Shown here in pieces: positions 1 to 5,719 of a DNA stretch of 5,719 nt. The DNA lies in contig JAEOUL010000253.1 in NCBI GenBank assembly GCA_016839345.1, positions 1-5,719 of the forward strand, written 5' to 3'. Within the stretch, counting starts at the first letter, position 1; the number at the start of each line of letters is the position of its first letter. The notes beneath the pieces are model-generated. The model was not told where the DNA came from and searched no databases. It was given only the letters and a program-made list of their open reading frames with translations. The stretch comes from Candidatus Thorarchaeota archaeon. GTDB taxonomy: Archaea > Asgardarchaeota > Thorarchaeia > Thorarchaeales > Thorarchaeaceae. Made by a program: the position numbers and the translations under genes.

Positions 1-1799
1 GTTACAATATAGAATCCTGAATCAAGAACAGATCTGAGGAGAGCACCCCAGGCTTCTTTTCTTCTGTGATGAAATGTGAAAACCATGATGCCTTCTTTTG
101 ACAGAATTCGATTGCTTTCAGTGAACACCTTGGTCAGTCCACTTACAAACTCTTCTTTCCCCTTTTCCTGATATCGATTCTCGATAACCTCTTTTTCGTA
201 TGGAACAAGCTCTGATTCAAAGAATCTGTATCTATCTTTCAGTGCGAGCCGTAACCACACATAGAAGAAGTTAGAGAGTTCTGAATACATCACATTTCCA
301 TAGTAAGGTGGATCAGTAACAACAACATCTGCTATCCCATCTGGAACATCTATACTCTCAGACGATCCACATTTCAAAAAGACATCAGCATCTTTCATCA
401 GTTTTTGATAATTCTTCGCAATTTTTCGAGATTTCTGATTCGAAAGTTGTATCTTCTTCATTGACACTCCATCATGAACTCGTTCGAAAGGTGTTCTGCA
501 GTATTCTTTTCCTTCAATCACCAGATTGACAAATGCAGTAAATGCTCCTCTTCCTTTTGGAGTGTCATAGCAATTGGCCTCTACCGGGGACATTGATGGC
601 GAAAATGAATGAGTTCGAAAGATATCAGTGATGAACCCTCTTGTTGCATTATACTTAGCAAACATGTTGTTGTATTTGAGACTGTTTGAAAATGCTAAGA
701 GCAGGAACTCTTTTAGATTCCAATCGTCAATCTGAAGAATCCAACGATAGATCTTTCCCAAATTCAAAAGCTGTCTAGGATTGAACATGTCACTGAATTT
801 TTCATAACCATGATTCAGTGCACGTTTTGTCTCTACTCCAAGTGGAATCAAGACATCAGGAATTGGTAAGTTGTGGCTCTCCTTCTCATATTCGTTGCAA
901 GCATTTTCTAGTATTTTCTTATCTCTTTCATCCGCTGCTTTGTAACCTCTTCCCCTTGCAAGCTGTTTGTTTCCAATAACATCACAGTGTTTGCAGTAGA
1001 ACTCAATTGCATACATCTTCTCTTGGAAACGACCTGATTCACGCACAGATTGAACTATCACCTCACTGTGACCGCACTCATGCTCTGTGCATGTGTATCT
1101 ACGACCTTTAGATAAAGAAAACTCTGTCGGGATGAATTTGTAGTCACATTTCGTGCATTTGGACGATTTTCTGGCATTTTTTGCTTCAAAAACAGTCCAA
1201 CATTGAGGACAGACTACATAATCCCCATCATTTTTTGGATCCTTCGCAAGGAAAAAATTGCGCATTAGGGGTATGTCTTTTGCGCATTTCGAGCATATGC
1301 CTACTTTGTAATAGAAATAATAGATGGCCTCAGCTGTTTCTCCACATTCCGGACATAATGTCTGATAGTATTGGCGTATCTCCTGTCCGAGATCTCTCTC
1401 CAGTTCTATTAACGAACCCCGAAGAAGTTCAGGATCAATATCTTCAATCTGTTTCTTCACTATGAACCATGAAACTGGATTGATATCCCCACCAATCACC
1501 TTGCACCCGAGTCTGAGTGCCTCAATCACTGTTGTTCCTCCTCCCATCATAGGATCTAGGACAACCTTTCCCTCAAAATCCATATCTTCAGAATATAGAT
1601 TCCAGAGAGTGCTTGGTTTCTTATCTTCGGCGAGGGAGTAGAGTAGAATAGTTCTAAACACTGAACCAAGTCGCCTTGCCCACCATTTATGCATTACATA
1701 GACAGGTCTATAGTGTCTTCTCCCAAATCCTGTCGATTCCTTCTCAGCAATCTTATTGATCTTCATAATCGGAAATGTAGACTCAATCGGACGCTTCAG
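1..1799 (-). CDS. DUF1156-type DNA amino-methyltransferase with internal zinc ribbons (3' end outside window)
   Basis: SAM-dependent amino-methyltransferase, most likely acting on adenine-N6 or cytosine-N4 in DNA. I see 599 uninterrupted codons running off the left edge. The N-terminus has KRPIES, then HKWWARRLGSVFR (37-49), the signature of DUF1156-like methylases. SAM motif I is DPMMGGGTTV (82-91) followed by DINPVSWF (105-112). Catalytic motif IV is DPPYYGN (496-502). FTFHHR (574-579) and a following AW match the late conserved block. Between motifs I and IV lie Cys pairs C149/C152, C169/C172, C197/C200, C215/C218, C237/C242 and C269/C272, which fit three zinc ribbons. I chose CTG (1799-1797) because the in-frame stop upstream leaves no ATG/GTG/TTG, and CTG follows GGAGGT by 9 nt. 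The first internal ATG (codon 12) falls inside the conserved region. The gene lies 48 nt after the GNAT gene, probably co-transcribed. Known: relatives occur as orphan methylases and in defence clusters. Target base and partners cannot be seen here. Confidence 0.88.
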   Translation of the reverse strand, partial: MKRPIESTFPIMKINKIAEKESTGFGRRHYRPVYVMHKWWARRLGSVFRTILLYSLAEDKKPSTLWNLYSEDMDFEGKVVLDPMMGGGTTVIEALRLGCKVIGGDINPVSWFIVKKQIEDIDPELLRGSLIELERDLGQEIRQYYQTLCPECGETAEAIYYFYYKVGICSKCAKDIPLMRNFFLAKDPKNDGDYVVCPQCWTVFEAKNARKSSKCTKCDYKFIPTEFSLSKGRRYTCTEHECGHSEVIVQSVRESGRFQEKMYAIEFYCKHCDVIGNKQLARGRGYKAADERDKKILENACNEYEKESHNLPIPDVLIPLGVETKRALNHGYEKFSDMFNPRQLLNLGKIYRWILQIDDWNLKEFLLLAFSNSLKYNNMFAKYNATRGFITDIFRTHSFSPSMSPVEANCYDTPKGRGAFTAFVNLVIEGKEYCRTPFERVHDGVSMKKIQLSNQKSRKIAKNYQKLMKDADVFLKCGSSESIDVPDGIADVVVTDPPYYGNVMYSELSNFFYVWLRLALKDRYRFFESELVPYEKEVIENRYQEKGKEEFVSGLTKVFTESNRILSKEGIMVFTFHHRRKEAWGALLRSVLDSGFYIV

Positions 1800-1808
1800 T
1801 GGAGTTGA

Positions 1809-1814
1809 ACCTCC
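1809..1814 (-). promoter_or_regulatory. Shine-Dalgarno deciding a CTG start
   Basis: On the minus strand this reads GGAGGT, complementary to the 3' end of archaeal 16S rRNA, and lies 9 nt before CTG at 1799-1797. An ATG at 1816-1814 overlaps it but is out of frame and stops after six codons. The downstream pair on the plus strand shows a similar arrangement (GGAGGTG, 8 nt, TTG), so the spacing is in keeping with local usage. Confidence 0.6.
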
Positions 1815-1847
1815 ATCTGTACGATATGTATTACAGCCCTTTCAACA

Positions 1848-2825
1848 TTACTGAGTCAGTTTCTTTTCCATAAAGAACCCTGGAACAGTGTATCCTATAG
1901 ACTTGAACATCTCTATGTCCATGTCATCTTGAGAATGAAGCAGAATATACAGCGAAGAATACCCCGATTCTTTCGCCCATTTTTCCACAGAATGAATGAG
2001 GGCGTTCCATAGTTCATCACCCAAACTCTGAGACATTATCGAGATGTTGTAAATCTGAGCTATCTTTTCATTGAAACTTGAAACTCCTGCCCATATAGAT
2101 CCCACCAACTCATCATCAATAATAGCTTCCAACCTCAGATGGTTCTCTGAATCATCTACGAATTTACTGTAGAACTCTTCATACATTTCTTCAATCATCT
2201 CATCTTCAGCATTCACTGAAAACAGAACTCTTCTTTTGAACCGTTCAAGCTCAAACACTCGAACTTCAGCTTTCATCCTTTCTTCCCGAATTTTAAACTG
2301 ACTATCCTCTGAGTTGACAATATCTTTATCCAGCTTCTTTGAGATGGGAACGACCTTCACTTTGTATCCATTCTTCTTGTAAAGTGCGAGTGCATATTCA
2401 TTGTCTGCATGAACAAATAGTCCGATGTTGAGGTTCAATTCCTTGCTGAACTCTTCTGCAGTCATCAACAGCATCTTGCCAAGGCCGTTTCCATAGAATT
2501 CAGGAGCTACAATGATATCATAGATCCACTGAGGTCTTTGAATATCCCAAGGGTCTTCACTATTCCTTAACCCCATCCACAGATATCCACAACATGTACC
2601 ATCTTCATGTTTCACAATGAAAACTCTAGCTGTTTTGTCACCGAAGTCAAAATAGTCCTCCAACTCCTCTTTGCTGAGTTTCTCCAGTTCTTCATCAGAC
2701 TTTCCGGGATTATCCTCCACCAACTTTTCATACATACTTTTTCTCAGGGTCTTCAATGTGTCATAGCTCAATCTGAAAAAGAAGTCCATATCATCTTTAC
2801 CTGCCACAACTACATAGAAACTCAT
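1848..2825 (-). CDS. tandem GNAT-fold N-acetyltransferase
   Basis: Probable cytosolic acetyl-CoA-dependent N-acetyltransferase of 325 residues built from two GNAT-like halves. The first half (about 1-165) is complete: YDIIVAPEFYGNGLGKMLL (102-120) contains the acetyl-CoA pyrophosphate loop (motif A, GNGLGK), and NEYALALYKKNGYK (142-155) is motif B. It also carries a Glu/Lys-rich charged stretch at about 31-57. The second half (about 188-325) keeps the GNAT pattern of strands and the closing FKSIGY...FFMEKKL, but where motif A should be it reads ISIMSQSLGDELWNALI (261-277) with no GxGxG/A loop. It therefore looks like a degenerate, structural copy. Known two-GNAT enzymes such as mycothiol synthase have a similar size, but the architecture does not reveal the substrate. 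ATG at 2825 fits the domain start; upstream GTGAAAGTGA is a weak ribosome site. Likely first gene of a two-gene unit with the methylase. Confidence 0.85.
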   Translation of the reverse strand: MSFYVVVAGKDDMDFFFRLSYDTLKTLRKSMYEKLVEDNPGKSDEELEKLSKEELEDYFDFGDKTARVFIVKHEDGTCCGYLWMGLRNSEDPWDIQRPQWIYDIIVAPEFYGNGLGKMLLMTAEEFSKELNLNIGLFVHADNEYALALYKKNGYKVKVVPISKKLDKDIVNSEDSQFKIREERMKAEVRVFELERFKRRVLFSVNAEDEMIEEMYEEFYSKFVDDSENHLRLEAIIDDELVGSIWAGVSSFNEKIAQIYNISIMSQSLGDELWNALIHSVEKWAKESGYSSLYILLHSQDDMDIEMFKSIGYTVPGFFMEKKLTQ

Positions 2826-2860
2826 TCACTTTCACTGGTTGACGCGCACAATTGATAGAC

Positions 2861-2869
2861 CTATAAGCT
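2861..2869 (-). promoter_or_regulatory. possible TATA box for the GNAT-methylase unit
   Basis: On the minus strand this reads AGCTTATAG, about 36-44 nt before the GNAT ATG. A TATA box here would place transcription start near 2838, giving a short leader. The match to the archaeal consensus is partial, and the call rests mainly on position. Confidence 0.25.
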
Positions 2870-2922
2870 CACCCCTTCGCGCGACCCCCATCAATAGGAC
2901 GAAATGGAACGCTGAGTAATCC

Positions 2923-2930
2923 TTTTATTG
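2923..2930 (+). promoter_or_regulatory. possible TATA box for tRNA-Tyr
   Basis: TTTTATTG lies 26-33 nt before the first base of the tRNA, where the archaeal TBP site of a tRNA gene is expected. It is the most AT-rich octamer in the spacer. The match to consensus is imperfect. Confidence 0.35.
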
Positions 2931-2955
2931 ATACCAGAGATGCAAACGACTCGCA

Positions 2956-3032
2956 CGGGACGTAGCTCAATCTGGCAGAGCAATGGACTGTAGATCCATC
3001 GGTTGCCGGTTCAAATCCGGCCGTCCCGACCA
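2956..3032 (+). tRNA. tRNA-Tyr (anticodon GTA), intronless, CCA encoded
   Basis: The full cloverleaf can be drawn. The acceptor stem CGGGACG (2956-2962) pairs with CGTCCCG (3022-3028) over 7 bp. The D stem is GCTC (2965-2968) with GAGC (2978-2981). The anticodon stem ATGGA (2983-2987) pairs with TCCAT (2995-2999) around loop CTGTAGA, giving anticodon GTA at 2990-2992. The variable loop is CGGTT, and the T arm is GCCGG/CCGGC around TTCAAAT (3005-3021). Discriminator A73 is at 3029 and CCA at 3030-3032. The C1-G72 pair is an identity element of archaeal tyrosine tRNAs and argues against a bacterial source. There is no intron at 37/38, where many archaeal tRNA-Tyr genes carry one. It stands alone between divergent protein units. 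Confidence 0.97.
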
Positions 3033-3078
3033 TTCTTTCTTAAGCTCATAGAGGGCTAGTGTTCAATGAAAGACAGGA

Positions 3079-3085
3079 TTTTTTT
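3079..3085 (+). terminator. oligo(T) terminator candidate after tRNA-Tyr
   Basis: A run of seven T lies 47 nt after the CCA end. A weaker T-rich stretch, TTCTTTCTT (3033-3041), directly follows the tRNA. Archaeal RNA polymerase terminates at T-runs without needing a hairpin, so either or both may end the tRNA transcript. I see no stable stem before them. Confidence 0.4.
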
Positions 3086-3181
3086 CGGCAAACGTCGATT
3101 TTCGTAAATCTAATAAAACCATTCTCCAATGATAGAGCGGAAGATACTATTCAATAGAATAACAAGGGTGAGCCATACCGC

Positions 3182-3251
3182 TTGGTCATTTTGGACAATG
3201 GTGGTCACACTTAGGGTGTATTTGTTCACCAAGACCACCGGCTTTGACCAA
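3182..3251. repeat. nested dyad of TGGTCA/TGACCA half-sites (candidate operator or leader hairpin)
   Basis: Two 7-bp inverted pairs are nested. The outer pair is TTGGTCA (3182-3188) with TGACCAA (3245-3251); the inner pair is GGTGGTC (3200-3206) with GACCACC (3233-3239). Read as half-sites these are TGGTCA, TGGTCA, AGACCA and TGACCA. The dyad centre falls on TGTATTTG (3217-3224), a TATA-like octamer, so a bound repressor could cover the promoter of the downstream pair. If transcribed instead, the arms could fold, with ACAC/GTGT (3207-3210/3216-3219) as an inner hairpin. CTTGGT (3181-3186) with ACCAAG (3228-3233) would be a competing pairing. The rest of the 3033-3283 spacer holds only a small AT-rich inverted repeat, TATTC/GAATA (3148-3161). 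Confidence 0.5.
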
Positions 3252-3283
3252 CTTTGCGGGTTACCTATATCGCTGTGATATTC

Positions 3284-4468
3284 ATGTCATGGAGATCATC
3301 AGAAAACGACGCAGTAGACTCAATCAGGGTTGCAGTACTAGGTGCTGGACACGCAGGTAGAGGACTCGCTGGTTATCTCTCCATTCACGGATTTGATGTT
3401 TCTCTCTATAATCGTACAATCGCCAATGTCAAAAACATATCAAAAATAGATGGAATCAAGGTTCAGGGTCTCTATGATTCATTCGCCCATCTCCCCTTGG
3501 TCACAGATGATATAGCCAAGGCTATTGAAGACCGTGATATACTGATTGTTGTTGTCCCTGCACAGGCACACACCTTTTTTGCAAAATCTATCTCCCCCCA
3601 TCTACAATCAGGACAGACAATACTTCTGATGCCAGGTAGGACCGGCGGTGCACTTGAGTTTGCCCAAATCTTGAAGTCACAATCTCATACTAGTCGAATT
3701 TTGTTAGGCGAGGCTCAAACATTCAGCTTCGTATCACGGATTACTGGAACAGACTCCGTGCTGATTTCCAAGGTTAAGAACAGTACAAAAGTAAGTGCCT
3801 TCCCAGCATCTCACAACCACCAATTTCTAAGGAGTCTAAGACGACTTCCAATTACGTTGAGTATGGCTGATGATGTCATGGAAACCAGCCTTGATAATGT
3901 CGGTGCGATGCTACATCCAACACCCACAATTCTCTGTGCAGGTCTACTGGAGTCTAAAGAAGGTGGATACAACCACTATCATGATGCTATTTCCGAATCA
4001 GTAGGACGACTAATAGAACGAATGGATGTTGAAAGGATCAATGTTTCTCGTGAGTATGTTTCTCGTCCTGTATCTCTTCTGGAATGGTTGAGGACCACCT
4101 ATGATGCTGAAGGAACTACACTTTGTGATTGTATTCAAAGTATTGATGCCTATGATGATGTGGGCAGTCCTTCGTCACTGAATCATCGTTACGTATTAGA
4201 AGATGTACCCACAGGTCTCGTACCTATCTCTCATCTTGGAAAATTAGCCGGAGTTGAAACTCCTGCAATAGATGCAGTAATCAACATAGCCTGTCAGCTC
4301 TATGACTGTGACTTCTGGAACACCGGAAGGAATCTTGAAAATATGGGTCTTGAGGGACTGAATCCGTACGAAGTACGGGAATATGTCAGAACTGGAGTCA
4401 TGCCGGAACAATATCCAGAGTGGCATGAATTGTCCGACTTTTTTGGATTGGAGGTGGATGATATTTGA
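3284..4468 (+). CDS. opine dehydrogenase-family NAD(P)H oxidoreductase
   Basis: Member of the octopine/nopaline dehydrogenase family, cytosolic enzymes that reductively condense an amino acid with a 2-oxo acid, or the reverse. Numbered from ATG 3284 (394 aa), the Rossmann motif is GAGHAG (20-25) after IRVAVL. VSLYNRT (39-45) ends the second strand; its Arg hints at NADP(H). NVGAMLHPTP (205-214) carries the family's catalytic His (211). R302 and D307, in RYVLEDVPTGLVP (302-314), have the five-residue spacing of the Arg-Asp pair that works with His in octopine dehydrogenase. Length and order are normal for the family. An in-frame TTG at 3254 would add ten mostly hydrophobic residues but has no ribosome site. 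ATG 3284 has a weak GTGAT before it, and 13 residues already precede the first Rossmann strand, so I prefer ATG. Its stop overlaps the next gene's start, so the two are almost certainly co-transcribed. The substrate is unknown. Confidence 0.88.
   Translation: MSWRSSENDAVDSIRVAVLGAGHAGRGLAGYLSIHGFDVSLYNRTIANVKNISKIDGIKVQGLYDSFAHLPLVTDDIAKAIEDRDILIVVVPAQAHTFFAKSISPHLQSGQTILLMPGRTGGALEFAQILKSQSHTSRILLGEAQTFSFVSRITGTDSVLISKVKNSTKVSAFPASHNHQFLRSLRRLPITLSMADDVMETSLDNVGAMLHPTPTILCAGLLESKEGGYNHYHDAISESVGRLIERMDVERINVSREYVSRPVSLLEWLRTTYDAEGTTLCDCIQSIDAYDDVGSPSSLNHRYVLEDVPTGLVPISHLGKLAGVETPAIDAVINIACQLYDCDFWNTGRNLENMGLEGLNPYEVREYVRTGVMPEQYPEWHELSDFFGLEVDDI
4450..4456 (+). promoter_or_regulatory. Shine-Dalgarno for the cobalamin-binding protein
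   Basis: GGAGGTG lies inside the last codons of the opine-dehydrogenase-like gene, 8 nt before TTG at 4465. It decides the TTG start, since no ATG lies near and the domain begins at once with RILGAAIGS. It also indicates translational coupling of the two genes. Confidence 0.75.
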
Positions 4469-5719
4469 GAATCTTGGGAGCTGCTATAGGAAGTTGTGTC
4501 CATGTGGCTGGTGTTCTCAGATTTCTCACACTCGCGGAGGAAGAGGGACATGAAACAACCTTCTTGGGACCAGCGGTTTCTATAGATGAATTGATAGTGA
4601 AAGCAAAGGAACACAATCCTGATGTTATCGGTGTGAGCTATAGACTTACAGCGATTAGCGCGGAAAAGCTTCTTGAAGACTTGAAGAGCGCTGTAGAAGA
4701 ATCAGGTCTAGAGAAGAAACGATGGGTGCTTGGTTGTACTGCGCCAGTCAAACCAATCGCAGAGCGAACCATGTTTTTTGAGGAGATATTCACTGGTTTC
4801 TCGACCGATGAGGATTCGATTAATTTTCTACGTGGCCGTACACACATGCCGGTAGAAGAGAAGTATCCCCAAGACTTGATGACAAGAATGACCATTAAGA
4901 GTCCAATCCCAATCATAAGACACCATTTTGGCCTACCTACAATTGAAGAAACCATAGACGGTGTCAAAAAGATTGCAGAGGCTTCTGTCCTAGATGTTAT
5001 CTCTATTGGACCTGATCAGAACGCCCAAGAATCGTTCTTTCAACCATCCGAGATGAATGAAAGCTTGGATGGTGACGGAGGCGTTCCGATTAGAACATCC
5101 AAAGATTTGCGGCGAATCTTTGAAGCATCACGAATAGGCAACTACCCACTGTTGAGATGTTATAGTGGCACTCGCGATCTGTTATCTTGGGCTCAGTTAT
5201 TAAAGAAAACCATAAACAATGCCTGGTGTGCAACTCCCCTACTATGGTACAGTGAGTTGGACGGAAGAAGTTCGAGGTCTCTCGAAAAGGCAATCGCAGA
5301 GAACAAAGAGAATCACCGATGGCATGCAAAGAATGACATCCCTGTAGAGATAAATGAACCACATCACTGGAGCTTGAGAAGTGCTCATGATACAATCGCA
5401 GTTGCCATGGCATATCTTTCTGCATACAACGCTAAGAAAACTGGTGTAAGACACTACATTTCACAATATATGCTAAACACGCCCCTTGGAACTTCCCCAA
5501 AGATGGATCTTGCTAAGATGCTTGCAAAAATCGAGCTTATCGAGTCGCTTCATGATCACAACTTTGTTTCTCTAAGACAGATACGCCCTGGTCTTTTTTC
5601 CTACCCGCCTGATTTTGACTTGGGTAAGGGTCAACTTGCATCATCAATTTACACCGGAATGATGCTGAAACCTCATATTGTGCATGTCGTTGGTTTCTGT
5701 GAAGCTAATCATGCTGCAA
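4465..5719 (+). CDS. cobalamin-binding protein with probable B12-type TIM barrel (3' end outside window)
   Basis: 418 codons are open to the right edge. Residues 1 to about 112 resemble a Rossmann-like B12-binding domain. RILGAAIGSCVHVAGVLRFL aligns with the GSDCHAVG stretch of glutamate mutase S, placing H13 as the lower axial cobalt ligand and G16 as the motif glycine. GVSYRL (56-61) fits the SxL position and VLGCT (88-92) the GG position. The Asp of DxHxxG is Cys (C11) and the second Gly of GG is Cys (C91). After a linker (about 113-150), residues about 153-418 show alternating strands and helices with dense conserved-looking blocks: ISIGPDQNAQESFF, LLRCYSGTRDL, EINEPHHWSLR and PHIVHVVGFCEANHAA. 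I infer the TIM barrel found in B12 mutases and methyltransferases, for example glutamate mutase E. The reaction is not identifiable; mutase, aminomutase or methyltransferase are all possible. TTG start; TTGA overlap with the opine-dehydrogenase-like gene. Confidence 0.75.
   Translation, partial: MRILGAAIGSCVHVAGVLRFLTLAEEEGHETTFLGPAVSIDELIVKAKEHNPDVIGVSYRLTAISAEKLLEDLKSAVEESGLEKKRWVLGCTAPVKPIAERTMFFEEIFTGFSTDEDSINFLRGRTHMPVEEKYPQDLMTRMTIKSPIPIIRHHFGLPTIEETIDGVKKIAEASVLDVISIGPDQNAQESFFQPSEMNESLDGDGGVPIRTSKDLRRIFEASRIGNYPLLRCYSGTRDLLSWAQLLKKTINNAWCATPLLWYSELDGRSSRSLEKAIAENKENHRWHAKNDIPVEINEPHHWSLRSAHDTIAVAMAYLSAYNAKKTGVRHYISQYMLNTPLGTSPKMDLAKMLAKIELIESLHDHNFVSLRQIRPGLFSYPPDFDLGKGQLASSIYTGMMLKPHIVHVVGFCEANHAA

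Noticed and set aside
1181..1465. Plus-strand open frame of 94 codons
   Set aside because: It lies antisense inside the zinc-ribbon part of the methylase, which has clear family motifs; no recognisable protein features.
1831..1848. Tiny minus-strand ATG frame (MLKGL) overlapping the GNAT stop
   Set aside because: Only five codons, with no ribosome site; it ends before the methylase and is not a plausible leader peptide.
2607..2855. Plus-strand open frame of 82 codons
   Set aside because: Antisense to the first GNAT half, no ribosome site and no domain; a shadow of the minus-strand gene.
3033..3253. Possible C/D-box small RNA or riboswitch in the spacer after the tRNA
   Set aside because: I looked for paired C (RTGATGA) and D (CTGA) boxes and for the cobalamin-riboswitch core and found neither; only the dyad stands out.
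4244..5454. Several minus-strand open frames of 60-111 codons
   Set aside because: All lie antisense to the opine-dehydrogenase-like and cobalamin-binding genes, overlap one another in different frames, and show no family motifs.
1..5719. CRISPR array, transposon ends or attachment repeats
   Set aside because: No regularly spaced direct repeats, no terminal inverted repeats beside a transposase, and no duplicated tRNA end within the window.

Overview
The window looks like a piece of an archaeal chromosome. The main evidence is a tRNA-Tyr(GTA) with the C1-G72 first pair typical of archaeal (and eukaryotic) tyrosine tRNAs, rather than the G1-C72 of bacteria. It also has T-rich runs as the only terminator-like signals, strong GGAGGT ribosome-binding sites, and a zinc-ribbon-loaded DUF1156-type DNA methylase of a kind I associate with archaea. 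An Asgard-type archaeon (for example Thorarchaeia) is my guess from the style of the proteins; the sequence alone does not prove it.

Left half, minus strand (1-2825): a tandem-GNAT acetyltransferase (2825 to 1848) is followed 48 nt downstream by a large adenine/cytosine amino-methyltransferase that runs off the left edge (1799 to 1, 599 codons visible with no stop). The methylase has no ATG, GTG or TTG at its conserved N-terminus. The best start is a CTG sitting 9 nt after a perfect GGAGGT. Three zinc-ribbon-like Cys clusters lie between its SAM-binding motif and its DPPY catalytic motif.

Middle (2826-3283): a short divergent spacer with weak archaeal promoter-like elements, an intact intronless tRNA-Tyr with encoded CCA (2956-3032), a T-rich termination region, and a nested dyad (3182-3251) built from four TGGTCA/TGACCA-type half-sites around a TATA-like octamer.

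Right half, plus strand (3284-5719): an opine-dehydrogenase-family NAD(P)H oxidoreductase overlaps, by TTGA, a cobalamin-binding protein that runs off the right edge. The second gene starts at TTG after its own GGAGGTG. The four-base overlap and the ribosome-binding site inside the first gene point to translational coupling. I read the pair as one pathway: a B12-dependent rearrangement or transfer enzyme plus an opine-type reductive amination (or its reverse). Neither substrate can be read from the sequence. This pair, with its dyad, is the best candidate for an undescribed system in the window.
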